Part shown: positions 7,633 through 14,685 of the stretch, piece by piece
Numbering within the stretch: position 1 is the stretch's first letter
Layout of the letters: every line of letters starts with the position of its first letter
Assembly: GCA_044375695.1 (NCBI GenBank)
Contig: JBILMG010000001.1
Coordinates: forward strand, 1 to 54,827
Length of the DNA stretch: 54,827 bases
Reading direction: 5' to 3'
Source: DATDYW01 sp044375695
GTDB taxonomy: Bacteria > Patescibacteriota > Minisyncoccia > Phycocordibacterales > JAACPR01
Made by a program: the position numbers and the translations under genes
Notes under the pieces: generated by a model
Databases searched by the model: none
What the model saw: only the letters and a program-made list of their open reading frames with translations
What the model was told of the DNA's origin: nothing

Positions 7633-9177
7633 CTAGCGACCCGCAATCGATTCCGCTATCTGCCGGAGCCGTTCTTCGATTATCGGCGACGCCAAATCTT
7701 CGATGGGGGAGCGGTCGTCCGACAGTGGCTCTTCTTTCGGCATAGCCGCGATTTCTTCGGCGTTGGCCACCGAGAGGCCGTGCGCCGCGGCGGCCTTCGC
7801 GAGCGCCGTGGCGGTCGGGCCTTCGCCTTCCCAGGCGAGCAGCAAGATGTTCTGCGTCTGGCTCGCGGGGACGCCCGCGGCGTACAGAATCTCGACCCTC
7901 GCGAACGCCTTCTTCGCGCTCGCCAAAATAGCCGAAGAAATTTTGGCGGATTCGCCGGCGCGCGCGCCTATAACGTTCACGGATACCGCGCTATCGGGAG
8001 CCATCCGTTCGCGCAGCGACGCGAAGAACTCTTCTGTTACCAGGTGGTAGGGCGTCGTCGCGGCTCCGCCGAAGGCGTCCAGGGCCGCCGAGCCGTACTT
8101 TTCTGATGACCGTTCCAGGAGCGGGCGCGCGTCTCCGTGGGTGACGCGGACGAGCGGGCTGTCTGTCGCCCCAAAGAATTGGCGTGCCAGGTCAGTCATT
8201 CCCGGATCAATTTCGAAGACGTCTACCAGGTGGCCCCGCGCGGCCAGGTGCCGCGGGAAAGACAGGTTGCAGCCGCCGATCACGAGTGCCGTCTTCTGCT
8301 TGGCCGTCGAAAGCTCGGCGGCGAGGCCTAGCCACCTCGTGTAGGGAATCGGCAGGGAAGAGGTCGCCGCGTTCGGGCTCTCGTCCGCGTAGCCGGCGCA
8401 CTGCACGCCGAACGGGTCGGTGATGACGGCCAAAATTTCTCGTCCGCCGCTATCGTGGCCGCGCTCGATCAGGACCCGCGAGTAGCGGGTGTCGGTATCC
8501 GCCGCGTAAATTGAAGGCAGCGGCGCGGCGGTGGCGCCGAGCGCGAGCAGCGCGCCCGCCGCGGCCACAACGGTGGCAGCCCGGCCAACCAGGCGTCGCG
8601 GCGCGAGTGAAAGAATGGCGGCCCCGACGGCCAGCGCGAAGGTTGTCGCGGCAAAAGTCGCCCCTGTGCCAATGCTCGGAAGGGCGACCGCGCCGGTGAG
8701 GACGGTGCCGAGGACGCTTCCGCCAGCCCCCGCCGCGCCTAGGCGACCCATCGTCCGCCCGGTGCGCCCGATTGAGGCGAGAGAAATTTTAGCGGCCAGC
8801 GGCGATATTGCCCCGATGGCTAGGGTGGCGGGCGCGATGGCGAGGAGCGCCGCTACGGCGGCGCCGGTAAAAAGGCTGCCCGATACCGCGGCGGACGCGA
8901 GGCCAAGGGCGGCCATTTGGTCCCGCGCGACCGCCGTCACGCCGGCAAATAAAGCCGCTAGCCCCACTGCCGGCGCGAGCGCGCGTTCGGGCGAGGCGAG
9001 CCGGTCCGCTAGCGTTCCGCCCGCCCACGCGCCAGCCGCGAGCGCCGCGAGCGTAACCGCGATTACCGCAGACCAAACCTCCGTTGAGGTTCCCAGAAAC
9101 GGCCCCGCTGATCGGGCGAACGCGAGCTCGAGCGCCATGCCGGCGGCGCTGGTCAGGAGAACGGCGAAAGTGGGCAC
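7633..9177 (-). CDS. Membrane protein fused to a spermidine-synthase-like domain
   Basis: 514 aa, GTG start with TACAAT ending 10 nt upstream. The first ~215 residues form about seven hydrophobic helices. The C-terminal half has a Rossmann-type methyltransferase fold: GGCNLSFPRHLAARGH, then VDVFEIDPGMTDLAR, then HGDARPLL and DAFGGAATTPYHL, as in spermidine synthase-like proteins (SpeE superfamily). Such fusions occur in many bacteria with no settled role. The glycine-rich loop reads GGCNLSFP rather than GGG(D/E)G, so activity may differ. Three residues before the C-terminal half mark a short linker. Confidence 0.75.
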   Translation of the reverse strand: MPTFAVLLTSAAGMALELAFARSAGPFLGTSTEVWSAVIAVTLAALAAGAWAGGTLADRLASPERALAPAVGLAALFAGVTAVARDQMAALGLASAAVSGSLFTGAAVAALLAIAPATLAIGAISPLAAKISLASIGRTGRTMGRLGAAGAGGSVLGTVLTGAVALPSIGTGATFAATTFALAVGAAILSLAPRRLVGRAATVVAAAGALLALGATAAPLPSIYAADTDTRYSRVLIERGHDSGGREILAVITDPFGVQCAGYADESPNAATSSLPIPYTRWLGLAAELSTAKQKTALVIGGCNLSFPRHLAARGHLVDVFEIDPGMTDLARQFFGATDSPLVRVTHGDARPLLERSSEKYGSAALDAFGGAATTPYHLVTEEFFASLRERMAPDSAVSVNVIGARAGESAKISSAILASAKKAFARVEILYAAGVPASQTQNILLLAWEGEGPTATALAKAAAAHGLSVANAEEIAAMPKEEPLSDDRSPIEDLASPIIEERLRQIAESIAGR

Positions 9178-9223
9178 TGCGGGGAAGATTGTACCGCGCT
9201 AAATTGGTCCGCCGGCGTTTGCC

Positions 9224-9258
9224 CATAGATTGACTAAAAGGTCAATCTATGCTATATT
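9224..9258 (+). promoter_or_regulatory. Sigma70 promoter inside an inverted repeat
   Basis: -35 TTGACT (9230-9235), 17-bp spacer, -10 TATATT (9253-9258). The -35 is embedded in an 11-bp perfect inverted repeat (CATAGATTGAC 9224-9234 / GTCAATCTATG 9241-9251), a likely repressor or activator operator. It drives the two-gene operon at 9304-10838. Confidence 0.75.
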
Positions 9259-9303
9259 TATAAAGAGTTTTGCGCGCTAGCCGCGCGCCTGCTCGTTATA
9301 CAA

Positions 9304-9564
9304 ATGAAAACACGAACCGCCCTGCTGGGTGTTTCCTTGCTGCTCTTCGCCGTTCTCGGCGGGTGGCATCTCGGCAACACAAAACCCGAAACCAACCCTC
9401 AACCCAAAGCCGCGCGCTCCGCGCCCGCGCTCACCGCAACCGTGGTGGCGCAGGCTAAGGTGCACCCGGCCGAGTCTGAACTCAACGAGTTTGGACTCAC
9501 ATCCACGACAGGCATCGGCGTCCGCGTCGAAGCCGCGAGCTCTAGCAAAGGAGGTAGCCAGTAA
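9304..9564 (+). CDS. Small exported protein, 86 aa
   Basis: ATG 9304. An N-terminal signal-like helix (residues 5-24) is followed by a Pro/Ala-rich polar tail. Not recognised. Its TAA stop overlaps the ATG of the next gene by 1 nt, so the two are translationally linked. The promoter at 9230-9258 leaves a leader of about 40 nt holding a GCGCGC hairpin; a TATACA sits just before the ATG. Confidence 0.65.
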   Translation: MKTRTALLGVSLLLFAVLGGWHLGNTKPETNPQPKAARSAPALTATVVAQAKVHPAESELNEFGLTSTTGIGVRVEAASSSKGGSQ

Positions 9565-10838
9565 TGAGAACCACTCTTCTACTTGCCCTCTCCGCGCTGG
9601 CGTTCGCCGCCGCTCAACCCGCCTTCGCCGACTCGCCAGCCGTGGCCGCCGCTTTCGCCGCAGCCACGCCGACGCGCTACGAAGGTAGCGCCACGTTCCA
9701 GCAAGACGACCCCGAAAGCGGCAACATCCGCCTTCGAACTTACGTGTTCGTCATGGATGCGTCGTTCCGGGTCAACTCTCTGGTGGTCGACGGACGTCGG
9801 ATCAACGGTGTCTCTCCCGAGACGCCGCTCTTGGCACTGCCTTACCCCAAGAAGGGAATCGTGAGGAACTTCCACCTGTCGCTTCAGGCCTGGGACGATC
9901 TGTCTCCCGCTCAGCCGTCGCCCGTTTATTCGGGTCCGGTCGCTGGCGTCCTTCCGGGCGGGGGTACTTCCACGACTGTCCAGGTGAGCGGTTTTGACCT
10001 CGTCGCGGAAAACGAAAACGTCTCGGTCTCCGAGGTTGTTGTCGTCCCGCACGGGCAGCAGGCCTCGGGCGGACCTCGCGCCGCCGGCATCGGCTACGCC
10101 GAGCACGAACTCCTCAACCGAGGAGACTCGGTGACGGTCTGGCTCACGCCAGCCGACCTGGTGCGGTTCATTCCGTTGCCCGAAGGAGCCGGCCCCGAAG
10201 GCTGGTCTCTCGTCATCGGCGCCGGCACCACCTCAGGTCCGGTGCTGGTCAATGGTCAGTGGGGCTTCTGGGCATTCCTGGACCCGACCTACCAGTGGGG
10301 CTACAGTTTCTGGCTCAGCGGCCCGGGTGGTTTTGTCGATTTCGGCCCTCTCGACCCAAACGGGTCTATGCCGGACAAAACGTCGATTGCCCTCGCCCAA
10401 AACAGGGTCGGCGGTGTCGAGGTGGTGGATCTTCGGCAGACCTACCCCCTTTGGAAAATCGTCTCGTCGGTCATCGACGGCCAGTTTTCCGCAGGCGAAG
10501 GCTACTCGACCAGCCCCAGCCACACCGGCGAAGCTGTTTCGGTTAGGAACTCGACGTGGGCCTCTGGGATCAACGTGTACTACGCAGGCCCGGCGGCTTA
10601 CGTGGTGGTGCGCGAGCTCGACGAGAGCGGCGCCCAGACCAAAAACGGCGACGGCACGCCGCGTGAGTGGCTGGTATCTGCCGCCATGGCGAACTACGGG
10701 ACGCGCGAGAGCACTATCTCTGGTTTCGCGCCGGTGCAGACGGGTCGGTCAGTCATTCTGATCGTTCCTACAAGGAACGAGTCGGCTTACGGCTCTTACA
10801 ACCTCCTGGTTGAAAGCGTCGAGCCGGCCAAAGGCTAA
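9564..10838 (+). CDS. Secreted hypothetical protein, 424 aa
   Basis: ATG 9564 overlaps the previous stop (TAATG) and has one of the clearest Shine-Dalgarno sites in the window, AAAGGAGG 8 nt upstream. Signal peptide (residues 1-22, AFA|DSP-type cleavage). The mature protein is beta-rich, with many Gly/Ser/Tyr/Trp, LPGGGTSTTVQV and repeated short strands, suggesting a beta-sandwich surface or exported protein. Not recognised as a known family. It is second in an operator-controlled operon and followed by a strong terminator. Confidence 0.7.
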   Translation: MRTTLLLALSALAFAAAQPAFADSPAVAAAFAAATPTRYEGSATFQQDDPESGNIRLRTYVFVMDASFRVNSLVVDGRRINGVSPETPLLALPYPKKGIVRNFHLSLQAWDDLSPAQPSPVYSGPVAGVLPGGGTSTTVQVSGFDLVAENENVSVSEVVVVPHGQQASGGPRAAGIGYAEHELLNRGDSVTVWLTPADLVRFIPLPEGAGPEGWSLVIGAGTTSGPVLVNGQWGFWAFLDPTYQWGYSFWLSGPGGFVDFGPLDPNGSMPDKTSIALAQNRVGGVEVVDLRQTYPLWKIVSSVIDGQFSAGEGYSTSPSHTGEAVSVRNSTWASGINVYYAGPAAYVVVRELDESGAQTKNGDGTPREWLVSAAMANYGTRESTISGFAPVQTGRSVILIVPTRNESAYGSYNLLVESVEPAKG

Positions 10839-10853
10839 TCTGCCCAAACTTCG

Positions 10854-10887
10854 GGCGCGGCGATCTATTCGCCGCGCCTTTTCTTTT
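10854..10887 (+). terminator. Terminator of the exported-protein operon
   Basis: GGCGCGGCG / CGCCGCGCC, 7-nt loop, tail TTTTCTTTTT. Confidence 0.9.
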
Positions 10888-10895
10888 TGAAATAG

Positions 10896-10915
10896 AAAAG
10901 CCCGCTCGCGCGGGC
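10896..10915 (-). terminator. Terminator of the hypothetical gene 10917-11426
   Basis: GCCCGC / GCGGGC, with CTTTTCTATTT on the minus strand. Confidence 0.75.
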
Positions 10916-10916
10916 G

Positions 10917-11426
10917 TCAGATTTCTTCGGGCTCGGCTTCCACTATCTCCATCTCGTCTGCGTTCTTGATGAGCAGGATGGAGTGTCGGACGCCTTCGGT
11001 TGCGAGCTGGCGCTGGATCGCGCGGGCGAGCAAGAGGAGCGGGTAGGTTTTGGATCGTTGGTCTACGTGCGCGCGCAGCGTGATGCCGGTTAGGCGTCTG
11101 GAATTCCTGTCTGAGGCCTCGTCGTAGCAGAACGCCTTCGCGTGATCGAGCAGCATGCCGTCGGTCAGGTAGATGTTCGACACGCCGCCCTCTCGGCCGA
11201 GCTCCCGTAGGTAGTCCGGGAACCGCCTCTCGTTCCTTGGATGGATCGCCTTCAGGAGACGCTGCAGGAGCGCGTTGTATCCCTGGGGCGTGTTGGCGGG
11301 CAGCTCAATGTGCACGAAGGGCACAAATTCTTGCTGGAGGTCCTGCAGCTGCGGGAAGCTCAGGCGGGTATTCCATTCTTCGTCGCTGATTTCGGGGAGG
11401 TTGGGGAACTGAATTTTGGGGTACAT
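10917..11426 (-). CDS. Hypothetical protein, 169 aa
   Basis: Start set at ATG 11426 (MYPKIQFPNL). An upstream in-frame ATG at 11477 would overlap the -35 (TTGACA, minus strand 11477-11472). The -10 is weak (CAGTGT). A GAAGGAA motif lies about 12 nt before the ATG. Soluble, charged, mixed alpha/beta; the C-terminal region (residues 120-160) resembles a small regulatory or dimerisation fold, but I do not recognise a family. No signal peptide. Confidence 0.65.
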   Translation of the reverse strand: MYPKIQFPNLPEISDEEWNTRLSFPQLQDLQQEFVPFVHIELPANTPQGYNALLQRLLKAIHPRNERRFPDYLRELGREGGVSNIYLTDGMLLDHAKAFCYDEASDRNSRRLTGITLRAHVDQRSKTYPLLLLARAIQRQLATEGVRHSILLIKNADEMEIVEAEPEEI

Positions 11427-11522
11427 AGATTTTTCCGTGTTCCTTCGAACACTGCTCTGGCTTTTCCGCCCTGTCAAAGCTCTTTGTGCTGGCTGCGCGC
11501 CCGCCTCGTCGCCAAAAGAAAA

Positions 11523-11540
11523 CGGCCGCTAGGGCGGCCG
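11523..11540 (-). terminator. Terminator of gene 11549-12001
   Basis: CGGCCGC / GCGGCCG, 4-nt loop, tail TTTTCTTTT on the minus strand. Confidence 0.85.
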
Positions 11541-11548
11541 GGTTTAGC

Positions 11549-12001
11549 CTAGGGGTAGCGCACCTTGGTGAAGGCGACGTACCGACCTTCGGCGTCCTCG
11601 CCGCCGGGAGTCACCTCGAAGCGGCAGCGTAGGTGGTCCCACGCGGCGTGGCAGTTCCGGGCGAAGCCCGAAGGGTCGGGCGCGTAGAAGGCGTCGCCCT
11701 TCGCCAGAAACGATGCCGACAGGCGAGGGAAATCGGCGGCGTCGACCAGGGCCTTGGCCTGGTGCAGGCGCGTCGGCTCGTAGCCTTCGGCTTCCAGGGC
11801 GGCTACCTCGTCCGCGAAGTCGAGGTCGCCCGGATCGAGCAGCCTGGTCGTCTCGAGCCGGCCGCCCGCGCGCACGGTCACCTCGCGCAGGAACGGGTCG
11901 ACGCGCTCGGCGAGGCGTTCGCGAAAAACTGGCCGCACGGCCGGCGCGCGGCGGGGGAGGAAGAGCGGCGCGGCCGCTCGGGGCATGGCTAGGGTGGTCA
12001 T
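11549..12001 (-). CDS. Hypothetical protein, 150 aa
   Basis: Start chosen at ATG 12001; ATGs at 12031 and 12046 are in frame but read through Pro-rich non-coding-like sequence. The protein is soluble and Arg/Ala-rich at the N-terminus. The C-terminal part has FARNCHAAWDHLRCRFEVTP and ends in VAFTKVRYP. No family recognised. It lies alone between two minus-strand terminators. Confidence 0.6.
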   Translation of the reverse strand: MTTLAMPRAAAPLFLPRRAPAVRPVFRERLAERVDPFLREVTVRAGGRLETTRLLDPGDLDFADEVAALEAEGYEPTRLHQAKALVDAADFPRLSASFLAKGDAFYAPDPSGFARNCHAAWDHLRCRFEVTPGGEDAEGRYVAFTKVRYP

Positions 12002-12103
12002 ATTTTTTGAATGTTTAGGTTCGGGCGGCATTGTGCCCGGAGGCACCTTTCGCGCCGCTAAGCCGCAGATCGCGGGGCGGTGGGGGAGGGTCTCTGCCGA
12101 ACT

Positions 12104-12132
12104 TTGACTTTTTTGAAAATAAGTGCTTATCT
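12104..12132 (+). promoter_or_regulatory. Promoter of the small membrane protein gene
   Basis: TTGACT (12104-12109), 17-bp spacer, TTATCT (12127-12132). A small hairpin (ACAGTT/AACTGT) occupies the leader. Confidence 0.65.
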
Positions 12133-12168
12133 AATCCCCGTACAGTTCAGTGAAACTGTTCTCCAAAA

Positions 12169-12564
12169 ATGAATACATCCTCGCTCATCAAAGTCGACGC
12201 CGCCGGCCGCTCTATCGCCGCCGGCGTATCCGCCACCATCGAAACGGGCACCTCGCTCAAGCCGCAGTGGCACATGTGGGCCGCGCTGGGCCTCGGCCTG
12301 CTCGTCTCGCTGTTCGTGACTCCAGGCGTCTCGCTGTTCGCGGTCGTGGCAATTGTCGCGGTCGCCGTTATCCCGGAGGCCATCCTTGGCCACGACGAAA
12401 CCGGCGCCAAGATGCGCCTCGGCGCTACCGCGGCCCTGGTCGCGTTCACGGTGCTCACCGGTGGACTGTTGGGGCATTGGCCTGTTTACGTGGTCCTGGC
12501 CGCCGTTTGGATCGGCGCCGCCAACTGGCAGAAACCTAAGCCTCCCGCCGATTCTGGCGAGTAG
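12169..12564 (+). CDS. Small integral membrane protein, 131 aa
   Basis: About three hydrophobic helices (residues 33-50, 55-72, 85-118) with a polar N-terminus and a Lys/Pro-rich cytoplasmic tail. Not recognised. Preceded by a TTGACT/TTATCT promoter and followed by a terminator. Confidence 0.65.
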   Translation: MNTSSLIKVDAAGRSIAAGVSATIETGTSLKPQWHMWAALGLGLLVSLFVTPGVSLFAVVAIVAVAVIPEAILGHDETGAKMRLGATAALVAFTVLTGGLLGHWPVYVVLAAVWIGAANWQKPKPPADSGE

Positions 12565-12581
12565 CGTCTCCCGCCCTCATC

Positions 12582-12611
12582 CGCGCCGCCTCTGTGCGGC
12601 GCGTTTTCATT
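12582..12611 (+). terminator. Terminator after gene 12169-12564
   Basis: CGCGCCGC / GCGGCGCG followed by TTTTCATTT. Confidence 0.85.
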
Positions 12612-12656
12612 TGAAAAATCGTCTCCGGTGGTTTAGTATCGCCCAGCTCGCCCGAA

Positions 12657-12729
12657 GCCAATGTAGCTCAGCTGGTAGAGCACCCCCATGGTAAGGGGGA
12701 GGTCGCCGGTTCAATCCCGGCCATTGGCT
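12657..12729 (+). tRNA. tRNA-Thr(GGT)
   Basis: Acceptor GCCAATG/CATTGGC, D-arm TAGCTCAGCTGGTAGAGC, anticodon stem CCCCC/GGGGG around ATGGTAA (anticodon GGT), T-arm GCCGG-TTCAATC-CCGGC, discriminator T, no CCA. Unlike the other tRNAs here it has no hairpin or repeat element; a coding start lies 4 nt after its 3' end. Confidence 0.95.
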
Positions 12730-12733
12730 CAGA

Positions 12734-13498
12734 TTGTCAGACGCACCGAAAACCCCGATCGAGAAGGCTCCCGAAGCCGCCCGACTGGCGGCCAAGGCTA
12801 AAGACGCGCTCGAGAACTTTCTCGGGCTCGGCCTCGTCATAGTTGGCATCGTTGTCGCCGTGAAGTACTTCGGCGGCGACCAGCTGCGGGCGGCGGTCGA
12901 AGGCGCCGGCGCCTGGGCCCCGATCGCGCTTATTGCCGCCAAGGCGACAACCGTCGTCGCCGCGCCGCTTTCTGGTGGCCCGCTCTACCCGGTAGCCGGG
13001 GCGCTCTTCGGCGTTTGGCCGGCGATTCTCTACCTCTTTCTGGGTGACCTGCTCGGCGGCTCGATTGCCTTCTTCGTGGCGCGTCGCTTCGGCCGCGGCC
13101 TCGTCGAGCGCATCCTCTCCAAATCGAACGACGGATTCCTCGATAAGGCGCTCGGCCTCATGGGGACCGTGAAGGGCTTTTTCGTGGCGCGCGTCTGCTT
13201 CGTGGCGCTGCCTGAAGCGGTCGCCTACGGCGCGGGGCTCACCAAGCTGCCGTACCTGCCGTTCGCGCTGATCTACTCCTCGATCGGGCTCATCCCGACG
13301 GCGATCCTCGCGTGGGTTGGCGACGCGTCGATTTCTGCCGGTAGCGGCTGGATGGTCGGCGTTGGACTTATTGGCGGCGGTATCGCGGCCGCGGCCGGCG
13401 GGCTCCTCTTCGCGAAGCTTGCCGGCAAAGAGGCCGAGCGCGCCGCGGCGGCCACGCCAGCAGCCGCGCCAAGCTCGACTAACGCCGATGGCCAGTAG
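12734..13498 (+). CDS. VTT-domain (TVP38/DedA-like) membrane protein
   Basis: 254 aa from TTG 12734. About six TM helices. The central GGPLYPVAGALFG...LGDLLGGSIAFFVARRFGR (residues 75-120) is the SNARE-associated/VTT core of TVP38/TMEM64 proteins, proposed phospholipid flippases or transporters. An Ala/Pro-rich cytoplasmic tail follows. The start is 4 nt after tRNA-Thr(GGT) with no independent promoter or SD visible, so the message should come from tRNA read-through and be released by 3' processing of the tRNA. The stop overlaps prfB by 11 nt. Confidence 0.8.
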   Translation: MSDAPKTPIEKAPEAARLAAKAKDALENFLGLGLVIVGIVVAVKYFGGDQLRAAVEGAGAWAPIALIAAKATTVVAAPLSGGPLYPVAGALFGVWPAILYLFLGDLLGGSIAFFVARRFGRGLVERILSKSNDGFLDKALGLMGTVKGFFVARVCFVALPEAVAYGAGLTKLPYLPFALIYSSIGLIPTAILAWVGDASISAGSGWMVGVGLIGGGIAAAAGGLLFAKLAGKEAERAAAATPAAAPSSTNADGQ

Positions 13499-14408
13499 CG
13501 ACCGCGCCGCCGTCGAGGCGAAAATCGCCGCGCTCGAGGAGGCGATGTGCGCCCCCGATTTCTGGGCTGACTCGGCCAAGGCGCAGGCGGCTATTCGCGA
13601 GGTTCAAGATCTGAAACTCGCGCTCGAAGGCGGCAGCCGGCACGACCGCGCCGGCGTTATCCTCAACTTCTACGCCGGCGCCGGCGGCGATGACGCCGAG
13701 GACTGGGCGCGCATGCTCGTCGAAATGTACCGCCGCTACGCCGAGTCGAAAGGCTGGCAGTGGTCCGCTCTCTACGCGAGCCCGAACGATCAAGGAGGCT
13801 ACCGCTCGTACACCGCCGAAATTGAGGGGAAGGGGGCTTACGGCGAGCTCAAGCACGAGTCTGGTGTGCACCGCCTGGTGCGCCTGTCGCCGTTCGGCGC
13901 CAAGGACATTCGCCAAACCTCTTTCGCCATGGTCGAGGCGCTGCCCTCGAAAATTGACGTCGCCGAGGCTGGCCTCAAAGCCGAGGACGTCGATGTTTCC
14001 TTCACGCGCTCCGGCGGCCCTGGCGGCCAGAACGTCAATAAGCGCGAGACCGCCGTGCACGCCGTGCACCGGCCAACGGGCTTCGCCGTGCGCGTCGACT
14101 CCGAGCGCAACCAGCACCAGAACCGCGAGCGCGCCCTCGAGATTCTAGCCGCCAAGGTGGCCAAGCTCCGCGAGGACGAGGCGCGCGCCAAAGAGGACGG
14201 CATCGCCATTTCCAAAACTACCGACGCCGCGTGGGGCAACCAGATTCGCTCCTACGTGCTGCACCCGTACAAGCTCGTCAAAGACCACCGCACCGGCGTC
14301 GAGATCCGGAACGCCGAGAAGGTGATCGAGGACGGCGCCATTCAGGAGTTCATCGACGCCATGAAAGAGGGAAGGAAGGCCGGGGAGGGCGCCGGCGAGG
14401 GAGAGTAG
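13488..14408 (+). CDS. prfB: Peptide chain release factor 2, N-terminally short
   Basis: 306 aa from ATG 13488. The stop-codon tripeptide SPF (residues 134-136) recognises UGA/UAA, and GGPGGQ (177-181) is the peptidyl-hydrolase motif, so this is RF2. E. coli RF2 is about 365 aa with an in-frame UGA frameshift near codon 25. Here the first ~55-60 residues of domain 1 and the frameshift site are absent, so autoregulation by frameshifting cannot operate. Translation is probably coupled to the VTT gene by an 11-nt overlap. It confirms UGA as a stop. Confidence 0.9.
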   Translation: MASSDRAAVEAKIAALEEAMCAPDFWADSAKAQAAIREVQDLKLALEGGSRHDRAGVILNFYAGAGGDDAEDWARMLVEMYRRYAESKGWQWSALYASPNDQGGYRSYTAEIEGKGAYGELKHESGVHRLVRLSPFGAKDIRQTSFAMVEALPSKIDVAEAGLKAEDVDVSFTRSGGPGGQNVNKRETAVHAVHRPTGFAVRVDSERNQHQNRERALEILAAKVAKLREDEARAKEDGIAISKTTDAAWGNQIRSYVLHPYKLVKDHRTGVEIRNAEKVIEDGAIQEFIDAMKEGRKAGEGAGEGE

Positions 14409-14415
14409 GGGGTAT

Positions 14416-14444
14416 TTGACAAGATTTTAAGTATCTGATACAGT
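14416..14444 (+). promoter_or_regulatory. Consensus promoter of the candidate sRNA
   Basis: TTGACA (14416-14421), exactly 17 bp, TACAGT (14439-14444). It directs transcription into a region with no ORF. Confidence 0.75.
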
Positions 14445-14450
14445 TCTATA

Positions 14451-14607
14451 CGTAGACACAGCGGCCAACGTAGCCGCTCTCCCCAAGAGCCCGAAAGTAC
14501 GAAAAGAGACGGAACTGATTCAACTTTAAAAGTCTCTCGTTACCGCCGAGTTCTCAAGCCAGGAAGTTTCTACAGCCCGCCCGCGCGCAAGCGCGGGCGG
14601 GCTTTTT
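14451..14607 (+). ncRNA. Candidate small RNA, about 155 nt
   Basis: It lies between a consensus promoter and a strong terminator (AGCCCGCCCGCG / CGCGGGCGGGCT, 14574-14603, then TTTTT) and has no convincing ORF. Predicted local hairpins include AGCGGC/GCCGCT, CTCT/AGAG and AGAGAC/GTCTCT. It lacks the signatures I know for SRP RNA, tmRNA, RNase P RNA or 6S RNA. Function unknown. Confidence 0.6.
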
Positions 14608-14685
14608 ATCTACACCCCCGCTTCCGCGTTTCGCGGCCGCGGGGGAGAATGCGGGGACACCCCTAAAATATCTCACCCCGCTCCC

